23,547 nt of DNA from an uncultured Clostridia bacterium (GCA_944393755.1 CALYBF010000005.1:1-23547), one strand, 5' to 3'; shown: positions 6,818-15,091, counted from the stretch's first letter. Program-made: numbers and translations. The notes: a model not told the origin generated them from the sequence alone.

Positions 6818-8380
6818 ATGGTTAGAATTAGTAATATAAAAGTTTATGAAGATATTGAAGATGAAAATTTAATAGATTTTGTAATTAAAAAATATAAGAT
6901 AAAAAAAGAAGATATTATTCATTGGTATATAGTTAAAAAATCAATCGATGCAAGAAAAAAACAAGATGTTCATTATAATTACTCTATTAATATAGAACTT
7001 AAAAATGAGAAAAACTATAAACATTTTGATAAAGTTATTAAAAAAGAACTTCCTAAAATTAAATTAAATAATATTAATAATAAAAAAGTTATTGTAATAG
7101 GAGCAGGGCCTTCTGGCTTATTTTGCGCACTTACTTTAGTTCAAAACGGAATTACTCCTATTGTTATAGAACAAGGTTCTAAAGTAGATAAAAGAGAAAA
7201 ACAAGTTGAAACTTTTAGAAAAACTGGTAAATTAGATTGTTTGTCTAATGTGCAATTTGGTGAAGGTGGTGCTGGTACTTTTTCAGATGGTAAATTAACT
7301 ACTGGTATTAATAGTCCTTTTTGTTTTAAGGTTCTTGAAGAATTTGTAAACTTTGGAGCTCCTAAAGAAATTTTATATTTATCTAAACCTCATATTGGTA
7401 CAGATAAATTAATTAAAATAATTAAGAACATACGTGAATTTATTATTTCTAAAGGTGGAAAGTTTTTATTTGATACTAAAGTTATAGATTTTAATATAGA
7501 TAATAATAATATATCTTCTGTTGTTTGCAAAGATAAAAACTCTACTTTTAAAATATCTGGTTCACACATTATTTTAGCAATTGGGCATAGCTCAAGAGAT
7601 ACATTTTTCAAACTTTTTGATAAAGGAATTGTAATGGAAGCAAAGAATTTTTCAGTTGGTGTTCGTATTGAACACTTACAAGAAGATATAAATAAAGCAC
7701 AATTTGGTAATTATAAATTACATCTTCCACCTGCTGATTATAAACTTTCTTACCATTTACCTAATGGTCGTTCTTGTTATACTTTTTGTATGTGTCCAGG
7801 TGGATCTGTTATTGCATCTTCAAGTGAAGAAAATACTATTGTAACAAATGGTATGAGCAATTACTTAAGAAATAACACAAATGCTAATTCTGCTATTTTA
7901 GTAAATGTTACACCTTCTGATTTTGGAAACAATTCTCCTCTTTCTGGAATTTATTTTCAAAAAGATTTAGAAGAAAAGGCTTTTGTTTTAGGTGGTAAAA
8001 ATTATTATGCACCTATCCAAAGAGTAGAAGATTTCTTAAATAATAAAAAATCAGAGTTTATTGGCAAAGTAAAACCTAGTTATTTGCCTGGTATCACATT
8101 ATCTAATTTACATGAAATCTTGCCTTCATTTGTTAGTGATACTTTAGTTAAAAGTATTCCTTATTTTGATACTAAACTAAAAGGTTTTGCAGAACCTGAC
8201 GCTATTTTAACAGGTGTTGAGACTAGAAGTTCTTCTCCTGTTAAAATACCTAGAAATGAAAATTTAGTTTGCAATATAACAAATTTATATCCTTGTGGCG
8301 AAGGTGCAGGCTATGCAGGTGGTATTATGTCCGCTTCTGTTGACGGAATAAGATGTGCTATATCAGTATTAGAGAGCTAA
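6818..8380 (+). CDS. FAD-dependent oxidoreductase (YhfW/HI0933-like NAD(P)/FAD protein)
   Basis: The only rightward gene, 520 residues. A small N-terminal alpha/beta domain (residues 1-85) precedes a Rossmann FAD site, VIVIGAGPSGLFCA (about 91-104), with IEQGSKVDKREKQVE and the family signature NVQFGEGGAGTFSDGKLTTG. The C-terminal part has GVRIEHLQEDI, the family's YTFCMCPGG and a last FAD-contact stretch CGEGAGYAGGIMSASVDG. This matches widespread Firmicute and Bacteroides FAD-dependent proteins with no established substrate. The ATG has AAGGAG at good spacing. It is divergent from tcdA and shares its palindromic promoter, which suggests coordinated expression. The gene ends inside a strong hairpin convergent with the AAA-ATPase gene. 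Confidence 0.88.
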   Translation: MVRISNIKVYEDIEDENLIDFVIKKYKIKKEDIIHWYIVKKSIDARKKQDVHYNYSINIELKNEKNYKHFDKVIKKELPKIKLNNINNKKVIVIGAGPSGLFCALTLVQNGITPIVIEQGSKVDKREKQVETFRKTGKLDCLSNVQFGEGGAGTFSDGKLTTGINSPFCFKVLEEFVNFGAPKEILYLSKPHIGTDKLIKIIKNIREFIISKGGKFLFDTKVIDFNIDNNNISSVVCKDKNSTFKISGSHIILAIGHSSRDTFFKLFDKGIVMEAKNFSVGVRIEHLQEDINKAQFGNYKLHLPPADYKLSYHLPNGRSCYTFCMCPGGSVIASSSEENTIVTNGMSNYLRNNTNANSAILVNVTPSDFGNNSPLSGIYFQKDLEEKAFVLGGKNYYAPIQRVEDFLNNKKSEFIGKVKPSYLPGITLSNLHEILPSFVSDTLVKSIPYFDTKLKGFAEPDAILTGVETRSSSPVKIPRNENLVCNITNLYPCGEGAGYAGGIMSASVDGIRCAISVLES

Positions 8381-8397
8381 ATATTTAGCTCTCTAAT
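8368..8397 (+). terminator. Terminator at the end of the FAD oxidoreductase gene
   Basis: A perfect 14-bp inverted repeat with a 2-nt centre overlaps the stop codon and is followed by TTTT on the plus strand. It separates two convergent genes (the next stop codon starts at 8399) and may act in both directions, though the minus strand has no T run. Confidence 0.75.
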
Positions 8398-8398
8398 T

Positions 8399-10067
8399 TT
8401 AAACAACTGCTATTTCTATTTCTTTTCCATTACATACAAATACCATTTTTGTTATATTTGTAAAACCTTTTTCTTTAAGCTCTCCTTCATATTTCTTTTC
8501 TTCTATTTGTTTTTTTGCTTCTTCTACTGTATTTTTTACTGTTTTTTCGTCCATATTTTCTGTTATTTTAAATTCTATTATAAAACTATTCTTATCTTTT
8601 TCTTTTGGTTCTAGCATTATATCATATCTACCATAGCCTGATTCTCTATTAGATTTAACAAAATATTTATCTTTTAAACCAACTAGCATACCTAGTACAA
8701 ATGCGTGGTAAAAGTTTTCTGCAGTATTTTCTCCTACATCAAAAAAGCTAAACATTTCTACTACTAATTTTTTGAATTTTCTTTCAAAATCTTCTAATCT
8801 TAAAGTTATTAAATCTTCTAAAATACTTCTTAAATCATTTCCTTCTACTTTATTACTAAACCAATCTCTTATTATACTTCTAAATAAATCTTTTATTTCA
8901 TTATTTGGAAGTTTTACTTTATATATTCTTTCTTCTAAACTTACTACTTCTTCTACTTTTAAATATCCTGTTTGTAACATTAAGCCCCAGATATTTTCTT
9001 CTTTTTCTTCTATTCCTACTATTATTGTTTCTAAATCTATTGTTACTTCCACTGGTTCATCATTTAATAATCTTATCATTTTTTCTTTTATTGAGTTTGA
9101 TTTTCTAAATGTCATTTTTATTAAATCATTTGAGCTTGTATTTACCCAATATGGTTTTAGTTGTTTATCTGTTAAATAGTTTAATATACTCCAAGGGTTA
9201 TATATTCCTTCTACATTTCCTATTTTATATCCGTCATACCATTTCTTTATTTCTTCTTCATCTTCTTGAACATTAAAATCAGAAATTACTTTTTTCATTT
9301 CTTCTGTTGTTATTCCAAAGTCATCTGCAAATTCATTATTCATTATTGTATATACTTTAAAATTATTCATACCACTAAATAGGCTCTCTTTTGCAATTCT
9401 TGATACACCTGTTAAAACTGTTTTTTCTAAATACTGATTATCTTTAAAAGTGGTATTATAAAAGCTTTTTAAGAACTTTACAGCTTCATCATAATATCCC
9501 TCTACATATGCTGTTTGTAATGGTACATCATATTCATCTATTAATAATATTGCTGGTCTATTATAATATATATATAACATTTTAGATAAAATTTTTAAAC
9601 TATTTATCAAATCTAAATCTGTTGCTTCTGCATTTAATATTCTATTAAATATTTTCTTTTCTCCTTCTGGTATATTTTCTCCCTCTAAAATGTATTTGTG
9701 TTCGTAAAACATATCCATCATAATAGTCTTCATTTGCATTATCATATACTCATAATTCATTAACCCGGGCATCTTTTAAGGTTAAATATATTACTGGGTA
9801 ATATCCAAGTTTAGATGTATAATATTCATCTTCTTTCATTATTTTTAAATCTTTAAATAATTCTTTATTGTCTTTTCCTTTTATATCAAAATAATATCTA
9901 AGCATACTCATATTTAAAGTTTTTCCAAATCTACGTGGTCTTGTAATTAATATTACTCCTGACTGGTTATCTATTATGTCTTTTATATACATTGATTTAT
10001 CTATAAAGTAATTATCTCTTATTCTCAAAGCTTTAAAATCACTTATTCCTATACCAATTCCTTTCAT
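8399..10067 (-). CDS. AAA-ATPase-like / PD-(D/E)XK nuclease protein, interrupted by a +1 shift at CGG
   Basis: Two frames (10067 to about 9768, then 9766 to 8399) form one protein of about 555 residues of the AAA-ATPase-like (PF09820) plus PD-(D/E)XK (PF08011) family. The first part has ISDFKALRIRDNYFIDKS and a Walker-A-like RPRRFGKT at about 43-50. The second has Walker B LLIDEYD at about 174-180, SRIAKESLFSGMNNFKVY, and a C-terminal nuclease core with Asp at about 482 and IIEFK at about 496-500. At 9767 the frame reads GCC-CGG-GTT and stops four codons past CGG; skipping the C gives GCC-GGG-TTA and restores the family reading. Function of these multi-copy proteins is unknown. ATG 10067 follows GAGGTG; a GTG at 10076 is part of that site. 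Confidence 0.85.
9765..9770 (-). other. +1 frameshift site 2: GCC-CGG-G within the AAA-ATPase gene
   Basis: Minus-strand codons GAT GCC CGG GTT. Skipping the C at 9767 gives GAT GCC GGG TTA ATG AAT TAT, which runs without a break into the 455-codon remainder. The 0 frame ends at TGA four codons past CGG. CCCGGG is also a 6-bp palindrome in an otherwise AT-rich stretch. Confidence 0.85.
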
Positions 10068-10089
10068 ATACTTCACCTCTATGTATTAT

Positions 10090-10118
10090 ATTTTATAATA
10101 AATTACTTTAAAAATCAA
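10090..10118 (-). promoter_or_regulatory. Sigma-A-type promoter of the AAA-ATPase gene
   Basis: On the minus strand TTGATT (10118-10113) and TAAAAT (10095-10090) are 17 nt apart, ahead of the ribosome site and ATG 10067. It lies just after the terminator of the upstream cysteine desulfurase gene. Confidence 0.55.
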
Positions 10119-10136
10119 GCTTTACTTTACATTAAA

Positions 10137-10163
10137 ATAAGAGAACTATTTTAGTTCTCTTAT
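10137..10163 (-). terminator. Terminator overlapping the end of the cysteine desulfurase gene
   Basis: A 12-bp inverted repeat (ATAAGAGAACTA / TAGTTCTCTTAT) with a 3-nt loop contains the TAG stop. The minus strand continues with TTTTAA. It isolates the AAA-ATPase gene from the desulfurase transcript. Confidence 0.78.
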
Positions 10164-11283
10164 ACTTTCTATAATACTCTCTACTAAATAATCAATATCC
10201 TCTTTTGTGTTTTCTTCACCTAATGTTACTCTAATTGCACTTTTTGCTTCTTCATCAGATAAACCGATTGCTTTTAAAACGTGTGAAGGTTTACCATTTC
10301 CTTCTGAACACGCAGAACCACTAGATACACAAATACCTTTTTCATCTAACTTTAAAAGCAAACTTTGACTATCTATTCCTTTAAAAGAAAAATTACTATT
10401 TCCTGAAACTCTTAATTTCTTACTACCATTAAACAAAGCTATCTCTATTTTTTCTTCTACTAATTTTATAAAGTAATCTCTTAAAGATTTTAGATATTCT
10501 ATATTTTTTTCTAAATCTCTTTTAGCTATTTCACACGCTTTTCCCAATGCTACTATTCCTGCTACATTTTCTGTTCCTGCTCTTTTATCTTTTTCCTGAT
10601 GACCACCGGTCAATTAATTTTTCTATATTTATTCCTTCTTTTATATATAAAGCTCCTACTCCTTTTGGTGCATATATTTTATGTCCTGATAATGATAACA
10701 TATCTATTCCCATATCTTTTACATCTATTGGAATATGCCCTACTCCTTGTACGCTGTCTGTATGAAATATTATATTATACATTTTTGCAATTTTAGATAT
10801 TTCATATATTGGCTGAATTGTTCCTATTTCGTTATTTACACTCATTATACTAATTAAAATTGTATCATTTCTAATTGACCTTCTTAAATTTTCTAAATCT
10901 ACTATTCCATCTTTATTTACATTTAAGTATGTTACTCTAAAACCTTTTTTCTCTAATACTTTACAAGTATGTAATACTGCTGGATGTTCTATTTTTGATG
11001 TTATTATATGTTTTCCTCTATATTTATTAGAATATGCAATCCCTTTAAGTGCCATATTATCACTTTCAGATCCTCCAGCTGTAAAATAAATTTCATTTGG
11101 CTTACAATTAATTAATTCAGCTACTCTTTTTCTAGCTTCTTCAATTCCTCTTTTTGATTCTCTTCCTAATGTGTATAATGATGAAGCATTTCCAAATTTT
11201 TCTTTTAAATATGGTACCATTTCATCTAATACCTCTTGTTTTATAGCCGTTGTTGCAGCATGGTCAAAATATCTAATCTTCAT
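10146..11283 (-). CDS. Cysteine desulfurase (NifS/IscS family), interrupted by a +1 shift at CGG
   Basis: The two frames (11283 to about 10609, then 10607 to 10146) form a 378-residue NifS-family PLP enzyme that takes sulfur from cysteine for Fe-S clusters or tRNA thiolation. Visible residues are YFDHAATT at the start, His100 in IEHPAV, the PLP Lys202 in LSLSGHKIYAPKG, and the persulfide Cys325 in SSGSACSEGNGKPSHVL. At 10608 the frame reads ATT-GAC-CGG-TGG and stops seven codons past CGG; skipping the C gives GAC-GGT-GGT-CAT-CAG (DGGHQE), the family's conserved GGHQE. All key residues are present, so the gene is otherwise intact. ATG 11283 has GGAGG 5 nt upstream. It lies 61 nt after the patatin gene, perhaps on the same transcript. 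Confidence 0.9.
10606..10611 (-). other. +1 frameshift site 3: GAC-CGG-T within the cysteine desulfurase gene
   Basis: Minus-strand codons ATT GAC CGG TGG. Skipping the C at 10608 gives ATT GAC GGT GGT CAT CAG, the conserved glycines and His of the family. The 0 frame reaches TAA seven codons past CGG. The site lies in GACC-GGT-GGTC, a 4-bp stem around the shift point. Confidence 0.87.
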
Positions 11284-11344
11284 ATTAACCTCCAAAATTT
11301 ATAAAATAACAAACAAATAAAAAACATATTATTAGTTATTATAT

Positions 11345-12202
11345 TCAATTACTCTCTAAAACTTGTTTAATTTTTCTAAGATTCTCTATAACAGCATTAT
11401 AACCATATTCAAAACAGCTATCTAATTTTTCTATATCAAATAAACCTGTTTTATCTGTTCTAACAGTTAGTAGAAAATCTGAAGAAGCTATGTTTTTTTC
11501 TGATATTTTGTTTCCCATTATATCTAATGTTCTCATACCTAAATCCATAATATTACTAGATTTTTCTACATCATCTGCTTTAAAATTTACTGCAATTACT
11601 TTATCTGCTCCTTGTTTTCTAACTTCTTCTACTGGTACATTATCTAATATTCCTCCATCATAAAAACTATGCCCTTCAAATTCACAAGGGCAAAATATTC
11701 CTGGAAAACTGCTACTTGCTCTTACAGCTTTCCCTACTTCTATATTTGTTATATATTTCTCTTTGTTTTCCACATTTGGTACATTATTTGTGAATATATA
11801 TTCTTTTCCATTTCTAATATCTACTGAAGTTATTACAACTGGCAAATCTAATATTTCTCCAACACTTTTATATCCTTTTCTTAAAGCCATTTTATTATAT
11901 GCTTTTTCTAAACTTTCTCCACTTTTAAAACCTTTTATTTCTACTTCCCCGCCAAATATTTTACTACTTACTCCTGAAAGTATTAGATTATTATTTAAAC
12001 CTACAATTTCTTTTGAATATAATTTAAATGCTTCATAAATATATTCTGGAGTATATCCCATTGCATACAATACTCCTATTAATGCACCTGAACTTGTTCC
12101 ACCAATTACATCTATTTTTATCCCGTTATCTAATAATGCTTTTAAAACTCCTGCGTGAGCTATCCCTCTTATACCCCCACCTGATAATGCTAAACCTACC
12201 AA
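11345..12202 (-). CDS. Patatin-like phospholipase / lipid acyl hydrolase
   Basis: A 285-residue patatin-domain protein with a Ser-Asp dyad. It has the oxyanion loop GGGIRG at about 8-13, the nucleophile Ser37 in GGTSSG, and Asp182 in YDGGILDNVPV. Such enzymes (compare B. subtilis YlbK/RssA types) hydrolyse acyl chains from phospholipids, probably at the inner face of the membrane. No signal peptide is visible. The start is TTG at 12202, supported by AAGGTGG at short spacing; no ATG gives the whole LALSGGG motif. A short intergenic region leads to the cysteine desulfurase gene downstream. The exact substrate is unknown. Confidence 0.9.
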   Translation of the reverse strand: MVGLALSGGGIRGIAHAGVLKALLDNGIKIDVIGGTSSGALIGVLYAMGYTPEYIYEAFKLYSKEIVGLNNNLILSGVSSKIFGGEVEIKGFKSGESLEKAYNKMALRKGYKSVGEILDLPVVITSVDIRNGKEYIFTNNVPNVENKEKYITNIEVGKAVRASSSFPGIFCPCEFEGHSFYDGGILDNVPVEEVRKQGADKVIAVNFKADDVEKSSNIMDLGMRTLDIMGNKISEKNIASSDFLLTVRTDKTGLFDIEKLDSCFEYGYNAVIENLRKIKQVLESN

Positions 12203-12282
12203 AATACCACCTTCTATACTCTTATTTTTCTTTTCCTCATTATTCTTTATTATATTATTTACTTATTTTTATTTTTTAAACA

Positions 12283-12307
12283 GAAAAAAAGTTACTATTT
12301 TTAGTAA
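12283..12307 (-). terminator. Terminator after the toxin-antitoxin pair
   Basis: A 7-bp stem (GTTACTA / TAGTAAC) with a 4-nt loop is followed on the minus strand by seven T. It lies just downstream of the antitoxin stop at 12331. Confidence 0.82.
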
Positions 12308-12330
12308 CCTTTTATCTATTTTTTTTAGTT

Positions 12331-12615
12331 TTAAATTTTATCTTTTAATGGTACAATACCTAAAGTATATCCCATTGGATATAACAACTTTATTAATGTA
12401 TCCACTTGTGGCGATCTTTTAAAGCTTTCTATTTTAGCAATAGACGGTTGTATTACACCACTTTTCTTACTTAATTCTCTTTGTGTTAATTTAGCATTTT
12501 TTCTTGCTTCTATAGTTGCTTTTATTAACTCCATTTCCAATTTTATCTCAATCTCTTCTTGAGGTGTAAAATTTAATTCTTTTTTTACCTCTTCCCAATC
12601 TTTAAATTTTCTCAT
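12331..12615 (-). CDS. higA: HigA-type antitoxin, XRE-family helix-turn-helix protein
   Basis: A 94-residue protein with an XRE helix-turn-helix at about residues 44-68 (LTQRELSKKSGVIQPSIAKIE) and a C-terminal segment VDTLIKLLYPMGYTLGIVPL typical of antitoxins paired with Gp49-like toxins. It should bind and neutralise the toxin encoded just upstream and repress their shared promoter. I prefer ATG 12615 because AAGGAAGTG lies 7 nt before it; a GTG at 12621 falls almost inside that site. The toxin-first order is the HigBA arrangement. The symbol is by family and order, not by demonstrated orthology. Confidence 0.82.
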   Translation of the reverse strand: MRKFKDWEEVKKELNFTPQEEIEIKLEMELIKATIEARKNAKLTQRELSKKSGVIQPSIAKIESFKRSPQVDTLIKLLYPMGYTLGIVPLKDKI

Positions 12616-12642
12616 TTTCACTCACTTCCTTTTTATAATCTT

Positions 12643-12969
12643 TTAAATTTTTTTAGCTTTTTCTATTTCTTTTTTAGGTGTTTTTTGAGTTTTCTTCGTA
12701 AAAACACTTAATAATATGAATTTATTATTGTGCAAACTAGCAAAAAGTATTCTATCTTTTAAAGGTCTTAATTCCCATATCTCATTATCAATTTTCTTAA
12801 TATATGGTTCTGATAGATTTAAACCATATATTGATAACATTTCCATATAAGCTTTTATCTTTTTTAATTTTATTCTATTTTCTTTACTTTTATTATTATT
12901 TAATTTTTTTATATATTCATATATCTCACTTTTTCCGTTTTTGTCTTCATAAAATTCTATTTTATACAT
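12643..12969 (-). CDS. higB: HigB/RelE-type toxin (phage-derived Gp49-like, PF05973)
   Basis: A 108-residue basic protein. The core IWELRPLKDRILFA, then NKFILLSVFTKKTQKTPKKEIEKAKK is the hallmark of Gp49-like toxins, whose basic and Arg/Lys residues cleave mRNA on the ribosome. The N-terminal half is helical and charged (YEYIKKLNNNKSKENRIKLKKIKAYMEML). ATG 12969 has AAGGAGGTG at ideal spacing. It is followed 27 nt later by the antitoxin gene, under one promoter. Whether this copy is an active toxin cannot be told from sequence. Confidence 0.85.
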   Translation of the reverse strand: MYKIEFYEDKNGKSEIYEYIKKLNNNKSKENRIKLKKIKAYMEMLSIYGLNLSEPYIKKIDNEIWELRPLKDRILFASLHNNKFILLSVFTKKTQKTPKKEIEKAKKI

Positions 12970-12983
12970 TTTACACCTCCTTA

Positions 12984-13012
12984 ATTATATCTTATTAGAT
13001 ATCAAAAGTCAA
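12984..13012 (-). promoter_or_regulatory. Sigma-A promoter of the higBA operon
   Basis: On the minus strand TTGACT (13012-13007) and TATAAT (12989-12984) are separated by 17 nt, a near-consensus promoter just upstream of the toxin ribosome site. A copy of the operator-like repeat lies within its spacer. Confidence 0.85.
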
Positions 13013-13040
13013 TACATTTATTCCTTTTTAGATATCAAAA
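12995..13040 (-). promoter_or_regulatory. Repeated operator-like motif at the higBA promoter
   Basis: The 13-mer TTAGATATCAAAA (plus strand) occurs at 12995-13007 and again, identical, at 13028-13040, 33 bp apart (about three helical turns). Each contains the palindrome GATATC. One copy is inside the promoter spacer and one is upstream, a layout suited to cooperative repression by the HigA antitoxin. Confidence 0.6.
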
Positions 13041-13073
13041 AAATAGGAAATAAATTATTATTCCCTATTTTTT
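13038..13073. terminator. Bidirectional-looking terminator between the WG-repeat gene and higBA
   Basis: A 16-bp inverted repeat with one mismatch and a 4-nt loop is flanked by T runs in both orientations. It would stop leftward transcription from the WG gene before the higBA promoter. The 215 nt between it and the WG stop hold no gene; only an imperfect AT-rich hairpin at 13111-13143 is visible. Confidence 0.65.
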
Positions 13074-13288
13074 ATGCTTTCCCCTATATAACTTTTATTT
13101 TTTATCTTTAAGAAAATTTACTAGCCATATATAGTAATTTTCTCATTTTCTATATCATTGAATATTTTACTATTTTTTGTATTTCTACTATTTCAAACAA
13201 AATACTAAGCTTTTTTACCATTAAATTTCTTCAAAATGCCCTATACTATTTTCTTTATTTTTCCACTGTATATATCTTTTCACTCACT

Positions 13289-15076
13289 TTATTCCTCACT
13301 TACATTTGTTTCATCTTCTGTAGTAGGTGTATTTTCTGTATTATTGTTTAAATCTGTGTAATAATATTCTCCAAAACCATATTCAACTCTGTAATACTTT
13401 CCTATAAAATATGGTATAACATTTTCATTTAGAGTATATGTTGGTTCTAAAACAACTTCACCATTAGAATTTACAACACCCCATTTATTATCTTTCATTA
13501 TTCCAGCAAAACCATATTCATTAAATTCTGTAACCTTATCATATGTTGCTTCTACTACAGTATCTCCATCTTTATTAACAAATCCCCATTTATTATCTAC
13601 CTTGTTTGTAAATAAAGTATTATTTGGATATACTTCTGTATTTTTTAATTCTTTGCCTTCCTTATCAAAATATTTTACATCAGTATCATTAGAAATTTTA
13701 ATATAATTATTCTCAGTTGTAATAATCGCATTAGCCATATTGCAAACTTCTACCATATTTTTCGAATACAATTTAGTTACATTATCAGCATTTGTAATTG
13801 CTTTTATTATGTTAGTACCATCTATTTTTTGTAAAGAATCATATTTTATATCTATTTTAACATTGTCATCATCATCAATAACGCCAAGTTTTGATTCGTC
13901 ATTACTTACTATAAAATAATTATCAAATAAATATTCCAAATAATTATATTTTTCCTCTATTACTTGTTCACCTTTATCATTTATAACACCATATTTAGTT
14001 CCTTCAGAATTATCTATTCTTATTTTATATTTTTCATTTCCAGTATTTAATATAGCAACATCTGTATTAATATTTGCTTGTGTTCCAGATGTATCATATA
14101 CTGTAATTCCTTGGCTATTTTGTGCATATAAATATATTCCTGTGATATCTATTTGGTTATATTCTGTTGGTACTATTATTTTTCCATTTAAATCTGCAAT
14201 ACCATATTTTTTACTCTTCTCTAATGTAAACAATTTATTACTTTCATCATACTCAATAGATTGATACTCATTCAAAATTAATTGTTCATCATTTTTTATA
14301 ATGCCATATTGACCGTTTTTAGCACATAAAATATAAGCATTTTCTCTATCATCTACGCCTAATACTCTAGATAATTCGTTATATTCTGGTTCTAATAATA
14401 ATTTTCCATTATAATTTATATAACCATATCTATATCCTTCATCTGTTGTATTTGATATAACATATCCAGAATATTTATAACCTTCATCAGATGTATAATA
14501 ACCATCTACTGAAATCTTGTCATATTTAATATCTATTAATTTATTACCTTTAATATTTATAACACCATATTTTCCATCTTGTTTTACTAAAAGCTCTCCC
14601 TCTTTATATGGTAACCCTTCTATTGATTCATATATATTTTTAGTTATTTGTTTTCCTTCAAAATTGATAAGCCCAAACTTTCCATCTTGCTCATAAGTTA
14701 ATACAGATTTTTCATACATCAAATCACTCGTAATATTTTGTAACCTTATAGGCTCTACATTTTGATAATCATTTAAAATTTGTTCTTTTCTTTCATTTAA
14801 TACTTTACTTTGTTCACCTTCATAACAAACAAATACTGGTTTTTCAGGGTTTGGTATTATTACATTATCATATGTAGCATCAATTACAATATTTCCGCTT
14901 CTGTCTATTATCCCTGATAAATCATTTGTTTTTAATACAAAATAATTATAAGTACTTACTTTTTCTACTTCATATTTTTTTGCACTTTTACCAATAAAAT
15001 ATACTGATAAACCTACAATAATAGCTATTAAAATTATCCCTATTATAATATTACGAATTATAAAATTTCTTTTCAT
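13289..15076 (-). CDS. WG-repeat membrane-anchored protein
   Basis: A 595-residue protein with one N-terminal membrane segment (about residues 8-29, after a basic MKRNF start) and the rest predicted outside the cell. It is built from WG/KWG-type repeats, each of the form KYGVIN-x-G-x-x-(I/L)-x-x-x-YD. Examples are DGKFGLINFEGKQI, DGKYGVINIKGNKLIDIKYD, NGQYGIIKNDEQLI, SKKYGIADLNGKIIVPTEY, DNKWGFVNKDGDTVVEATYD and DNKWGVVNSNGEVVLEPTY. Such repeats are thought to form beta-propeller-like folds, but no function is established. The tail is Thr/Glu-rich and acidic. It follows the CBS-domain gene by 15 nt and is probably in the same transcript, though a functional link is unknown. Confidence 0.88.
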   Translation of the reverse strand: MKRNFIIRNIIIGIILIAIIVGLSVYFIGKSAKKYEVEKVSTYNYFVLKTNDLSGIIDRSGNIVIDATYDNVIIPNPEKPVFVCYEGEQSKVLNERKEQILNDYQNVEPIRLQNITSDLMYEKSVLTYEQDGKFGLINFEGKQITKNIYESIEGLPYKEGELLVKQDGKYGVINIKGNKLIDIKYDKISVDGYYTSDEGYKYSGYVISNTTDEGYRYGYINYNGKLLLEPEYNELSRVLGVDDRENAYILCAKNGQYGIIKNDEQLILNEYQSIEYDESNKLFTLEKSKKYGIADLNGKIIVPTEYNQIDITGIYLYAQNSQGITVYDTSGTQANINTDVAILNTGNEKYKIRIDNSEGTKYGVINDKGEQVIEEKYNYLEYLFDNYFIVSNDESKLGVIDDDDNVKIDIKYDSLQKIDGTNIIKAITNADNVTKLYSKNMVEVCNMANAIITTENNYIKISNDTDVKYFDKEGKELKNTEVYPNNTLFTNKVDNKWGFVNKDGDTVVEATYDKVTEFNEYGFAGIMKDNKWGVVNSNGEVVLEPTYTLNENVIPYFIGKYYRVEYGFGEYYYTDLNNNTENTPTTEDETNVSEE

Positions 15077-15091
15077 AATTTTTTGCCCTTT

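Noticed and set aside
8772..9179. Long rightward frames opposite minus-strand genes, here and at 19494-19973, 2749-3078, 6296-6634 and others
   Set aside because: They are antisense shadows of well-supported genes, rich in Leu, Ser, Phe and Ile from complementing AT-rich codons, with no ribosome sites or family resemblance.
285..10613. Treating the three broken genes as ordinary pseudogenes
   Set aside because: Each has one single-base shift with all key residues intact on both sides and no further stops or deletions. The shared CGG context is not expected of independent decay. A sequencing or assembly error remains possible and is stated in the main finding.
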